From: Lawsonibacter sp.
Lineage (GTDB): Bacteria; Bacillota; Clostridia; Oscillospirales; Oscillospiraceae
Reading direction: 5' to 3'
DNA length: 9,436 nt
Assembly (NCBI GenBank): GCA_022793355.1
Contig: JAAWCR010000088.1
Location: 1 to 9,436, forward strand
Numbering within the stretch: position 1 is the stretch's first letter; each line of letters starts with the position of its first letter. Position numbers and translations under genes: made by a program. Below, one piece after another: positions 1-6,333 of this stretch. The notes below the pieces were generated by a model, which saw nothing but the letters and a program-made list of their open reading frames with translations, had not been told where the DNA came from and searched no databases.

Positions 1-26
1 AACGCTTTGCTCCCTCCTCCTCTGCC
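1..26 (-). promoter_or_regulatory. possible ribosome binding site of a gene beyond the left edge
   Basis: Read on the minus strand, positions 21-13 contain two overlapping AGGAGG cores, with about 12 bases left before the window edge. This would suit a minus-strand gene starting at or just beyond position 1, downstream of ftsZ. The start codon is not visible, and the plus-strand terminators next door argue the opposite (a plus-strand gene ending here), so this is a weak call. Confidence 0.3.
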
Positions 27-58
27 ACTTCCTACATTTTATCCCTCATTAACTTTGT

Positions 59-94
59 GGCCTGTCTGGTAATGAAGACAGACAGGCCTCTTTT
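59..94 (+). terminator. intrinsic terminator, plus-strand orientation
   Basis: A perfect 10-bp stem (59-68 GGCCTGTCTG with 79-88 CAGACAGGCC) closes a 10-nt loop and is followed directly by TCTTTT at 89-94. The T-run is on the plus strand only. Read on the minus strand the stem is followed by ACAAAGTT, so it does not look like a terminator for ftsZ. A plus-strand reading frame from the left edge stops at 50-52, so this could end a convergent gene outside the window, but that peptide tail is not recognisable. Confidence 0.6.
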
Positions 95-104
95 CGACAG
101 GCTG

Positions 105-130
105 AGCCCCACTTAAGTGGGGCTGTTTTT
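105..130 (+). terminator. second tandem intrinsic terminator, plus-strand orientation
   Basis: Positions 105-124 form a perfect 20-bp palindrome (AGCCCCACTT/AAGTGGGGCT) followed by GTTTTT at 125-130. As RNA it would fold as a stem of up to 8 bp with a short loop, then a U-tract, on the plus strand. It sits 10 bp after the T-run of the first terminator. The minus-strand flank (CAGCCTGTCG) has no T-run, so the orientation opposes ftsZ, although the symmetric stem could still slow or protect the 3' end of the ftsZ transcript. Confidence 0.6.
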
Positions 131-216
131 AAGAATATGTGGTCGGCAGACCGTTTCATTGCACTTTGAGGCGCCGCCAATTTCACACCTGGTAGGGTAA
201 GTGCAGGCTGTCCTGA

Positions 217-1368
217 TTATCTCTTCTTGCTGAAAATACGCTCCAGCATATCCCAGTCATCGTCATTGACGGTGGGCTTGGGTGGCTCCGGCTCAGGGGC
301 CGGAGTGGGAGCGGGGGCAGGCGCTGCGGCCTCGGCTGGCTTAGCCTCTTCCGGAGGGAAGTAGGACACAGGCTGTTCCTCCGGCTGCTGGTGGGGGAAG
401 GGGACGGTCTGATTCTCATCAAAGCCGGTGGCAATGACGGTGACCCGGATTTCATCCTCCAGCGACTCATCGAAGGTGGCGCCGAAGATGATGTTTGCCT
501 CGGGGTGAGCGGCCTCCTGCACCAGATTGGCGGCGGTCTCTACCTCTTCCAATCCGATATCCATAGAGCCGGTGACGTTGATCAGTACGCCCCGGGCGCC
601 GTTGATGGAGGTCTCCAGCAGGGGGCTGGAGATGGCCATGCGGGCGGCGTCCTCCGCCTTGTTCTTGCCGGCGGCACGGCCCACGCCCATGTGAGCCCGG
701 CCGGCGTCCTTCATAACGGCGGACACGTCGGCGAAGTCCAGGTTGATAAAACCGGTATTTTTAATCAGATCAGAGATGGACTGCACCGCCTGCTGAAGCA
801 CATCGTCGGCAATCTCAAAGGCGTTGACCATGGTAATCTTCTGGTCGCTGGCCAGCTTCAGCCGCTCGTTGGGGATGATGACCAGAGAATCCACCTTTTC
901 CCGCAGCTCGGTGATGCCGGCCTCGGCCTGGCGCATCCGGCGGGGCCCCTCAAACCGGAAGGGCTTGGTAACCACGCCTACAGTGAGGATGCCCAGCTCC
1001 TTGGCGATGTCGGCCACAATGGGGGCCGCGCCGGTGCCGGTGCCGCCGCCCATGCCGGCGGTGATAAACACCATGTCGGCGGTTTCCAGGGCCTTGGTAA
1101 TCTGGTTTCGGTTCTCCTCGGCGGATTTGCGGCCCACCTCGGGGTTGGATCCGGCACCCTGGCCGTTGGTCAGCTTTTCACCGATTTGAATCTTGTTGGT
1201 GGCGCTGGAGATAGCCAGCGCCTGTTTGTCCGTGTTGACGGCGATGAACTCCACGCCCTTGGTTCCGGTTCGCACCATGCGGTTAACCACATTGTTGCCG
1301 CCGCCGCCGACACCGACTACCTTGATATTGACAACGCTGTCAGGGCCCATATCTAATCCGAAAGCCAT
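217..1368 (-). CDS. ftsZ: cell division protein FtsZ
   Basis: This is the tubulin-like GTPase that polymerises into the cytoplasmic Z ring and recruits the divisome. The 383-residue product has the glycine-rich nucleotide loop (GVGGGGNN, 19-26), the tubulin signature GGGTGTG (107-113) and the T7 synergy loop NLDFADV (209-215), whose Asp211 and Asp214 complete the GTPase site of the next subunit. After about residue 320 comes a disordered linker rich in Pro, Ala and Glu, then the C-terminal peptide DDDWDMLERIFSKKR. The usual bacterial form of that tail has a hydrophobic IPxFLR-like core, so this one is divergent. The ATG at 1368 is chosen because GGAGG (1380-1376) lies 7 nt upstream; the frame stays open to 1437 but the extension lacks a binding site and homology. 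FtsZ is last in the cluster, 175 bp after divIB, with its own promoter. Inverted repeat TGCACTT/AAGTGCA (160-166/199-205) lies just past the TAA stop. Confidence 0.98.
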   Translation of the reverse strand: MAFGLDMGPDSVVNIKVVGVGGGGNNVVNRMVRTGTKGVEFIAVNTDKQALAISSATNKIQIGEKLTNGQGAGSNPEVGRKSAEENRNQITKALETADMVFITAGMGGGTGTGAAPIVADIAKELGILTVGVVTKPFRFEGPRRMRQAEAGITELREKVDSLVIIPNERLKLASDQKITMVNAFEIADDVLQQAVQSISDLIKNTGFINLDFADVSAVMKDAGRAHMGVGRAAGKNKAEDAARMAISSPLLETSINGARGVLINVTGSMDIGLEEVETAANLVQEAAHPEANIIFGATFDESLEDEIRVTVIATGFDENQTVPFPHQQPEEQPVSYFPPEEAKPAEAAAPAPAPTPAPEPEPPKPTVNDDDWDMLERIFSKKR

Positions 1369-1453
1369 TCTTTTTCCTCCTAAGTACAAAGCGGGGTCGA
1401 AGCGCGTGTATCTCGTGTGGGTTGGCCCCGGTATCAAAACAAAATCTCACATC

Positions 1454-1482
1454 ATTGTAACGCAGTTTTTTCCATCGGTCAA
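1454..1482 (-). promoter_or_regulatory. sigma-A-type promoter for ftsZ
   Basis: On the minus strand the -35 is TTGACC (1482-1477) and the -10 is TACAAT (1459-1454), separated by exactly 17 bp; each has one mismatch to consensus. Transcription should start near A1447/G1448, giving an ftsZ leader of about 80 nt that ends in TTAGGAGGAAAAAGA before the ATG. A strongly AT-rich tract (about 1504-1540, including T7 followed by A6) lies further upstream. It is too far for a classical UP element but could be curved DNA. No terminator separates divIB from this site, so ftsZ is probably transcribed both by read-through and from here. Confidence 0.78.
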
Positions 1483-1543
1483 GAGGAAATCTCCCTTACG
1501 GCCAAAATTTCCAAAAATTACATCATTTTTTTAAAAAATAACC

Positions 1544-2389
1544 CTATGCCGGGGAGTAGGCCGCGTCATATTTCTCCTGGGTCAGGTCGATAAGGCCTGC
1601 GGCGCCTGGTCCGTGCTGATCTTCAATTTTTTCCCTCACGGCCTGCATCAGGCGCAGACTATAGGGAAAATCGGCGTTGAGGCGGATTTCCACATCAAAG
1701 CGCCCGGCGTACCGCACGGAAAGCCGGGTGGCCTCCAGGCGGACAGAGGAGATGTCGTCCCCCAGCTCCGCCTCCTGGACGGCCTGGAGCAGGGAGGTTA
1801 GGGCGGTAAGCCGGGTGCGTTCCGACTCCGGGACCTGGATCCGGCTGCCGGCCTGGGGCGAGATGGGGGTAAGTCCGGTAACGGGGATGGCTGTGCTGTC
1901 CGGCGGGGCAGGCTCGAGCAGCTTGCCCCGGACGCTGATGAGCCAGGGCTCCTGGGACAGTGTGACAGGCTTTGCGTCCGGGTCTCCGCCGGCCAACTCC
2001 TCCTGGACGGTGGCTGCCTGGACCGGGTCTGGAACGGCAACCTGAGCCGCCGCCTCGCACTCGGTTACGGTGATAAGGATGGTGCTGGGCAGTGCGCGGT
2101 TGATGGTAAGCTCCTCCACATAGGGCAGCTTGGTACGGATGCTTCGGTCGATGCTCACCTTGTTCAGGCTGTACAGGTTTTCCCCCAGGTGGATGCCGGA
2201 GGCGGCGATGATCTCCTCCGTTGTGTACCGTCGGCAGCCGCTCACTGACACCCGCTCCACCCGGAAGAACACGGTGGCCCCGGCCGTCAGCGCCACCACC
2301 ACCGCCAGGATGCACAGCAGTTTGAACAGCGGCCCGAACCGGCCCCTGTTCCTCCTGCGTGTTCTGCTGCGGTGGCTGTATCTTGGCAT
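1544..2389 (-). CDS. divIB: cell division protein DivIB/FtsQ, POTRA-containing
   Basis: This single-pass divisome scaffold protein links cytoplasmic assembly to septal wall synthesis and partners with FtsL and DivIC. The 281 residues show a short, very basic cytoplasmic tail (RSRTRRRNRGR, 7-17), one membrane segment (about 21-42) and a POTRA domain (about 43-110; FRVERVSVSGCRRYTTEEI to PSTILITVTE). A beta-type extracellular domain follows to the end, including the family-typical WLISVRGKLL stretch. A Pro/Asp/Glu-rich insertion (about 118-138) is variable in this family. The ATG at 2389 follows TAAGGAG, in which the TAA is the murA stop codon; the 11-bp gap and shared bases suggest translational coupling to murA. 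The gene between murA and ftsZ in Bacillota dcw clusters is normally divIB, which agrees with the domain order. The gene symbol could equally be given as ftsQ. Confidence 0.93.
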   Translation of the reverse strand: MPRYSHRSRTRRRNRGRFGPLFKLLCILAVVVALTAGATVFFRVERVSVSGCRRYTTEEIIAASGIHLGENLYSLNKVSIDRSIRTKLPYVEELTINRALPSTILITVTECEAAAQVAVPDPVQAATVQEELAGGDPDAKPVTLSQEPWLISVRGKLLEPAPPDSTAIPVTGLTPISPQAGSRIQVPESERTRLTALTSLLQAVQEAELGDDISSVRLEATRLSVRYAGRFDVEIRLNADFPYSLRLMQAVREKIEDQHGPGAAGLIDLTQEKYDAAYSPA

Positions 2390-2400
2390 GGTGCTTCTCC

Positions 2401-3660
2401 TTATGGTATTTCCCGAATATCCGCCCCCAGTGCCCTCAGATTTTTATCCAAGTCCTGATATCCCCGGCGGATGTGGCGCAGCTCAGACACCTGGGTGGTC
2501 CCCTCGGCGCCCAGGCCGGCCACCACTAGGGCGGCTCCGCCCCGCAGATCGGTGGAGCGGACGGCAGCACCGTGGAGCCTGCCCACCCCCGACACCATGG
2601 CGGCCCGGCCGGCCAGCTGGATGTCCGCGCCCATGCGGCGCAGCTCATCCACATGGCGGTAGCGGCTGTCGAATATGTTCTCCACGAAGAGGGTGGCCCC
2701 CTCGCCTCCCGACAGTGCAGCCATGAGGATGGCCTGGGCGTCGGTGGGGAAGCCGGGGTAAGGGGCGGTGCGCACCGGGCTGATGCCGTGCAGGGGCCGG
2801 CTGCTGGTGAGAACCACCCGGTCCGGTCCGGTATGGATCTGACAGCCCGCCTCCTCCAGACAGGTCAGGACGGCGGTGAGGGCGTCGGGGGAGATGCTGG
2901 TTATTTCAACCTCGCCCGTGGCGGCGGCGGCCCCGCACAAGTAGGTGGCGGCGGCGATCCGGTCCCCCATAACCCGGAACTCGGCGGGGTGGAGGGGGAG
3001 GCCCCCCTCTATGGACAGATTGGCGGTGCCCGCCCCGGAAACCCGGGCTCCCATGGCCTGGAGGAAGCTCTGCAAATCGATGATTTCCGGCTCCTGGGCC
3101 GCGCCTATGATGGTAGTTACGCCGGGACAGCCGCAGGCGGCCAGCATGATGTTTTCCGTGGCCCCCACGCTGGGGATGGACAGGCAGATCTCCCGGCCCC
3201 GAAGCCCCTCTCGGCAGCAGCGGCAGCACAGCGCGCCCTGTTCTTCCAAAATATCCGCCCCCAGGGAGCGCAGGGCGGCCAGATGCAGGTCAATGGGCCG
3301 GGAGCCCAGCTCGCATCCGCCGGGGTAGGACAGCTCCGCCGTTCCCAGCCGGGCCAGCAGTGCCCCCAGGAAGATCACCGAGGAACGCATTTCCCGCATC
3401 AGGCACTCCGGGATACTCCAGCGCTCTGGAGCGGTGGCGTCCACGGTGACCGTGTCCCCTTTCCGCTCCACCCGGCATCCCAGCAGGCGCAGGATGTCCA
3501 GGGTGGCGGATACGTCGGTCAAGTCGGGACAATTATGAATCACGCTCTGCCCGGAGGTAAGCAGACAGGCGGCCAGGATGGGCAGGACGCTGTTCTTGGC
3601 CCCGTGAATGGCCAGGGTCCCGTACAGGGGACGTCCGCCCTGAATTTCGTAATAACTCAT
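2401..3660 (-). CDS. murA: UDP-N-acetylglucosamine 1-carboxyvinyltransferase MurA
   Basis: This cytoplasmic enzyme transfers enolpyruvate from phosphoenolpyruvate to UDP-GlcNAc, the first committed step of peptidoglycan synthesis and the fosfomycin target. The 419 residues match the usual MurA length. Visible active-site elements are Lys22 in GAKNSVLP, the catalytic loop Cys116 in GGCELGSRPIDLH (equivalent to E. coli Cys115), Arg121, SVGATEN (164-170), Asp307 in PGFPTDAQA, and the C-terminal HIRRGY segment. Oddities: the motif normally written PDRIEAGT reads GDRIAAAT (232-239), and residues 145-149 are CCRCC. The start is ATG at 3660 with GGAGG 8 nt upstream; an in-frame TTG at 3675 overlaps that binding site and is rejected. 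The binding site and start codon lie inside a long hairpin (3658-3701). Bacillota often carry two MurA paralogues; whether a second exists here cannot be seen. The gene follows murG after 148 bp and overlaps the divIB Shine-Dalgarno at its stop. Confidence 0.95.
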   Translation of the reverse strand: MSYYEIQGGRPLYGTLAIHGAKNSVLPILAACLLTSGQSVIHNCPDLTDVSATLDILRLLGCRVERKGDTVTVDATAPERWSIPECLMREMRSSVIFLGALLARLGTAELSYPGGCELGSRPIDLHLAALRSLGADILEEQGALCCRCCREGLRGREICLSIPSVGATENIMLAACGCPGVTTIIGAAQEPEIIDLQSFLQAMGARVSGAGTANLSIEGGLPLHPAEFRVMGDRIAAATYLCGAAAATGEVEITSISPDALTAVLTCLEEAGCQIHTGPDRVVLTSSRPLHGISPVRTAPYPGFPTDAQAILMAALSGGEGATLFVENIFDSRYRHVDELRRMGADIQLAGRAAMVSGVGRLHGAAVRSTDLRGGAALVVAGLGAEGTTQVSELRHIRRGYQDLDKNLRALGADIREIP

Positions 3661-3701
3661 GGGATAGCCCTCCAAATCGTTGGAATCTGGGCTATCCTAT
3701 G
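3658..3701 (-). promoter_or_regulatory. hairpin enclosing the murA ribosome binding site and start codon
   Basis: In the murA mRNA, the arm CAUAGGAUAGCCC (3701-3689) pairs with GGGCUAUCCCAUG (3670-3658), 12 of 13 positions with one A-C mismatch. After a 4-nt bulge (AGAU), UCCAA (3684-3680) pairs with UUGGA (3675-3671) around a CGAU loop. The right-hand strand holds the complete Shine-Dalgarno (UUGGAGGG) and the AUG. The fold would therefore hide the start site unless opened by coupling, a ligand, a protein or temperature. No T-run follows on either strand, so it is not an intrinsic terminator. The inverted repeat is certain from the sequence; its regulatory role is inferred. Confidence 0.7.
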
Positions 3702-3808
3702 CGGAAAGCAGGGATTTGGTTTATGGTTTTATCCGCCCCGGCGCATGCGCGGAAGCGCGTTTTTCTTTCAGAGCGGGCGGCATTTGCGAAGCCGGAAGGG
3801 ATAGGGCG

Positions 3809-4927
3809 CTATTTCATAATCTTCCGCAAGGTCTCATAAATTTTCTCCCCCGCATTGGGGACGGCCATATCCCGAAGGGCTTTGACCATGTTTTCCCGGC
3901 GGTCCCGCTCCCGGAGGAGGAGGGCGGCCTCGTCGTAGAGGGTGTTTTCCACACAGTCGGCCTCCCGCAGGAGGACGGCAGCCCCTTGGCTGGACAGCAC
4001 CCGGGCGTTCTTCTCCTGGTGGTTGGCGGTGACATTGGGGGAGGGAACCAGTACGGCGGGCTTAGCGATGGCGGTGAGCTCCGAGATGGTGGAGGCTCCC
4101 GCCCGGCACAGCACCAGGTCGGCGGCGTCCATCACCAGGGGCATGTCGTAGATATACTCCCGCACCTCGATGCCGTTGTCCCCCAGCTTCAGCCCCCGGC
4201 GCAGCAATTCCTCCTGCATCCAGGGAAAATCCCGGCCGGCGCCGTGGATGTGCCGCCAGGGCGCGCCCTCATAGCACTCCTTGGCGATGAAGTCCACCAT
4301 TTTCTGGTTCATCACCTCGGCCCCCAGGGAGCCCCAGTAAGACAGCAGCAGGGGGCGGTCGTCATCAAAGCCCAGCTTAGCCCGTGCCTCCTGCCGGTTG
4401 TACCGGAAGAAGTCGCCCCGGACGGGGGTGCCGGTGACCACCACCTTTTCCGGGTGGTCGTAATGTTCCCGGCTCTCCTCAAAACCCACCATCACCCGGT
4501 CTACCACCTTGGACAGCGCCTTGGTGGTCAAGCCGGGAACGGCGTTGGACTCGTGCACCGCGGTGGGAATCCCCCGGCGGGCCGCCTCGTTGACCACGGG
4601 GAAGGAGGCATAGCCCCCGGTGCCCACCACCAGGTCGGGCCTGAAGTCGTCCAGAATGGCCTTGGCCTGCTTGCGGGACTTCTGCATATTAAGCAGCGTA
4701 CCCAGGTTGTGGGCAATATCCGCCGGGGCCAGGGAGCGGTGGAAGTTGGTGATGGTCACCGTCTGAATATGGTAGCCCTCCTTGGGCACCAGCTTGTTTT
4801 CCATTCCACCATCTGCCCCCACGAATAGAACGCGGCAGCCGGGGTGTCTCTCCTGAAAGATATGGGCCAGAGCCACCGCCGGATTGACATGTCCGGCGGT
4901 GCCGCCGCAGGTAAACAGAATATTCAT
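3809..4927 (-). CDS. murG: UDP-N-acetylglucosamine--lipid I GlcNAc transferase MurG
   Basis: MurG is a GT28-family (GT-B fold) enzyme on the inner membrane face that adds GlcNAc from UDP-GlcNAc to lipid I, producing lipid II. The 372 residues show the first glycine loop GGTAGHVNPA (8-17), the second loop GTGGY (102-106), HESN (125-128), and donor-site elements RAGAST with Glu283 (275-283) and NHQEKNA (302-308). The third glycine loop, usually GGSxGA, reads YWGSLGA (197-203), so its first glycines are replaced by Tyr-Trp. Length and domain layout are otherwise normal. The ATG at 4927 has GAGG 7 nt upstream (4938-4935), and that site can pair with an upstream CCTCT. It lies 91 bp after ftsW and 148 bp before murA. 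murG next to the SEDS gene is a standard dcw arrangement. Confidence 0.96.
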   Translation of the reverse strand: MNILFTCGGTAGHVNPAVALAHIFQERHPGCRVLFVGADGGMENKLVPKEGYHIQTVTITNFHRSLAPADIAHNLGTLLNMQKSRKQAKAILDDFRPDLVVGTGGYASFPVVNEAARRGIPTAVHESNAVPGLTTKALSKVVDRVMVGFEESREHYDHPEKVVVTGTPVRGDFFRYNRQEARAKLGFDDDRPLLLSYWGSLGAEVMNQKMVDFIAKECYEGAPWRHIHGAGRDFPWMQEELLRRGLKLGDNGIEVREYIYDMPLVMDAADLVLCRAGASTISELTAIAKPAVLVPSPNVTANHQEKNARVLSSQGAAVLLREADCVENTLYDEAALLLRERDRRENMVKALRDMAVPNAGEKIYETLRKIMK

Positions 4928-4934
4928 ATTGCCA

Positions 4935-4954
4935 CCTCTTACAGACTGTAGAGG
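4935..4954 (-). promoter_or_regulatory. small hairpin over the murG Shine-Dalgarno
   Basis: In the mRNA, CCUCUAC (4954-4948) pairs with GU-AGAGG (4942-4935, one bulged A at 4940) around the loop AGUCU. The paired AGAGG is the murG Shine-Dalgarno core. Its 5' arm shares two C residues (4954, 4953) with the base of the GC-rich hairpin at 4953-4972, so the two folds compete slightly. The pairing is real in sequence; any role in controlling translation is inference. Confidence 0.4.
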
Positions 4955-4972
4955 CCGCCGCCTTCGGCGGCC
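4953..4972 (-). other. GC-rich stem-loop between ftsW and murG
   Basis: A perfect 8-bp inverted repeat, GGCCGCCG (4953-4960) and CGGCGGCC (4965-4972), encloses a 4-nt loop. No T-run follows on either strand, so it is not a canonical terminator. Its position in the 91-bp gap, 14 nt upstream of the murG Shine-Dalgarno, would suit an mRNA-stability or processing element, or a dispersed palindromic repeat. The sequence alone cannot decide. Confidence 0.6.
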
Positions 4973-5018
4973 CGCTTATCATTGGTTTCCGGATCGCCGG
5001 GGGTGTCCCCAACAGGAT

Positions 5019-6248
5019 TCAATCCTTTCGCGGGGCCGGTATTTGCCGTGAAATGCTCAGAACCATCCCGATTTCCGCCAAATGTATCATCAGGGCGGTA
5101 CCGCCGTAGCTGAAAAAGGGGAGGGAGATGCCGGTGTTAGGGATAAGGCCGGTGATAACGCCCACGTTGAGGAACACCTGAGCGGCCAGAAGGGTGATTA
5201 TGCCCACAATGGTGAGCATGCCGAATTTATCCCTGGCGTGGAGGGCCAGCCAGTATCCCCGGAGAATCAGCAGGGAGAACAGCAGCAGAATCGCGTAGGC
5301 CCCCACCAGTCCCAGCTCCTCCACCACAATGGTGAAAATCATGTCGTTCTCCGGCTCAGGGACAAAGCCGTATTTCTGGTTGCTCTCGCCCAGTCCCCGG
5401 CCCAGCAAGCCCCCGGAGGCGATGGAGTAGAGGCCCTGCCAGAACTGATAGCCGCCGTCCTGAGGGTCCACTGAGGTGGGGTCCAGCCAGATGGCGATTT
5501 TGCGCTTGACGTAGCCCGTCGCCACATACATAATACCCACCAGGCCGGCGCCTATGCTGCCGATGCCGATAAACCACCACAGGCTGATGCCCGACACCAG
5601 CAGCACAGCCGCCGCGCCCACCGCCACCAGGAGGGCGCCGGAGACGTGATATTCGAAGACCACCAGTCCCAGCACCAGCAGCAGCACCAGCCCGTAGGGC
5701 ACCAGCTCCAGGAATCCGATTTTTTCCAGGAAGTTCAGCATACGGCCCATGCTGTTGCGCCGGGTGAAGCGCAGCTGGTGCTCGGTGTCCCGCTTGGACA
5801 ATCTGGCAGCGAAAAACAGCACCACCGCTACCTTGGCAATCTCCGAGGGCTGGTAGGTAGGTCCGGCCACCAAAAACACCTTCAGCCAGCGGCGCACGCC
5901 GTTGATGGGGGCGTTCAGGCCGGGGATGTAGCAGAGAATCAACAGAACGATGGACACGCCCAGAAGCAGAGGGGCCATCCAGCGGAAATGCTGGTAGTTG
6001 ATACGGGAGATGATATACATGCCCACCAGGCCCGCCGCGGCGTAGGCCGACTGGTGGAGGATGTAGTAATAGGGGTTGTTGAGCACCGGCCTGGTGGAGT
6101 CCCGGTAGGCGGTGTAGTAGGATGCGGAGAAGAGCATTACCAGCCCAATCCCCAGCAGCAGCAGCACCAGCATCAAAAAAGGCAGGTCCAGCGGTCCCCG
6201 GGCCAGCTGCTCCTCCATGGTCAAATCACGTTTTGCTTTGCGGGCCAA
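5019..6248 (-). CDS. ftsW: SEDS-family peptidoglycan glycosyltransferase FtsW
   Basis: This polytopic membrane protein polymerises lipid II into glycan strands at the septum, working with a class B penicillin-binding protein. The 409 residues have a basic cytoplasmic N-terminus and about ten hydrophobic segments. Family motifs are NGVRRW (116-121), QPSE (133-136), PEPENDMIF (297-305) with Asp302 at the position of the catalytic Asp of SEDS enzymes, EELG (310-313), and SLPFFSYGGTA (375-385). A charged stretch (about 152-180) enlarges one cytoplasmic loop. The family's PDLGT-type motif reads EYHVSGA (199-205). The start is TTG at 6248, with AAAGGAGG (6265-6258) 9 nt upstream; the ATG at 6218 has no binding site and would lose the basic tail. 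Position in the dcw cluster next to murG favours FtsW or its sporulation relative SpoVE over RodA. No murD lies between it and mraY. Confidence 0.93.
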   Translation of the reverse strand: MARKAKRDLTMEEQLARGPLDLPFLMLVLLLLGIGLVMLFSASYYTAYRDSTRPVLNNPYYYILHQSAYAAAGLVGMYIISRINYQHFRWMAPLLLGVSIVLLILCYIPGLNAPINGVRRWLKVFLVAGPTYQPSEIAKVAVVLFFAARLSKRDTEHQLRFTRRNSMGRMLNFLEKIGFLELVPYGLVLLLVLGLVVFEYHVSGALLVAVGAAAVLLVSGISLWWFIGIGSIGAGLVGIMYVATGYVKRKIAIWLDPTSVDPQDGGYQFWQGLYSIASGGLLGRGLGESNQKYGFVPEPENDMIFTIVVEELGLVGAYAILLLFSLLILRGYWLALHARDKFGMLTIVGIITLLAAQVFLNVGVITGLIPNTGISLPFFSYGGTALMIHLAEIGMVLSISRQIPAPRKD

Positions 6249-6257
6249 CAGGGGAGA

Positions 6258-6265
6258 CCTCCTTT
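6258..6265 (-). promoter_or_regulatory. strong ribosome binding site choosing the TTG start of ftsW
   Basis: Minus-strand AAAGGAGG (6265-6258) is a near-perfect Shine-Dalgarno sequence. It lies 9 nt before TTG at 6248-6246, but 39 nt before the first in-frame ATG at 6218, which is too far. This supports TTG as the start codon. Confidence 0.75.
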
Positions 6266-6333
6266 CTGGTCTATTTCATAAACGCTTCCTTTATCAAAAG
6301 AGGTGTTTCCGCCTGCGGGGGGAACGAAGTTCC

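Noticed and set aside
160..205. Inverted repeat TGCACTT/AAGTGCA just after the ftsZ stop, considered as the ftsZ terminator.
   Set aside because: Only 7 bp with a 32-nt loop and no T-run on the minus strand, so termination is not supported.
1395..1401. GGTCGAA in the ftsZ leader, one mismatch from the Spo0A box TGTCGAA.
   Set aside because: A 7-bp word with a mismatch is expected often by chance, and it lies within the transcribed leader with no second box nearby.
3745..3765. Short hairpin GCGC-GGAA-GCGC followed by TTTTTCTTT on the plus strand, in the murG-murA gap.
   Set aside because: It resembles a plus-strand terminator, but the stem is only 4 GC pairs plus two weak ones, and no plus-strand gene leads into it. 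It may be a chance fold.
3721..3783. Minus-strand ATG-initiated 20-codon frame (MPPALKEKRASAHAPGRIKP) ending 19 nt before the murA hairpin, considered as a leader peptide.
   Set aside because: No Shine-Dalgarno precedes the ATG and there is no run of a regulatory codon. It would be worth revisiting only if conserved in relatives.
6321..6333. GGAAC-GAA-GTTCC hairpin directly after the mraY stop, considered as a terminator.
   Set aside because: Five-bp stem, followed on the minus strand by CCCCGCAGG rather than a T-run; ftsW has no promoter of its own, so read-through is needed.
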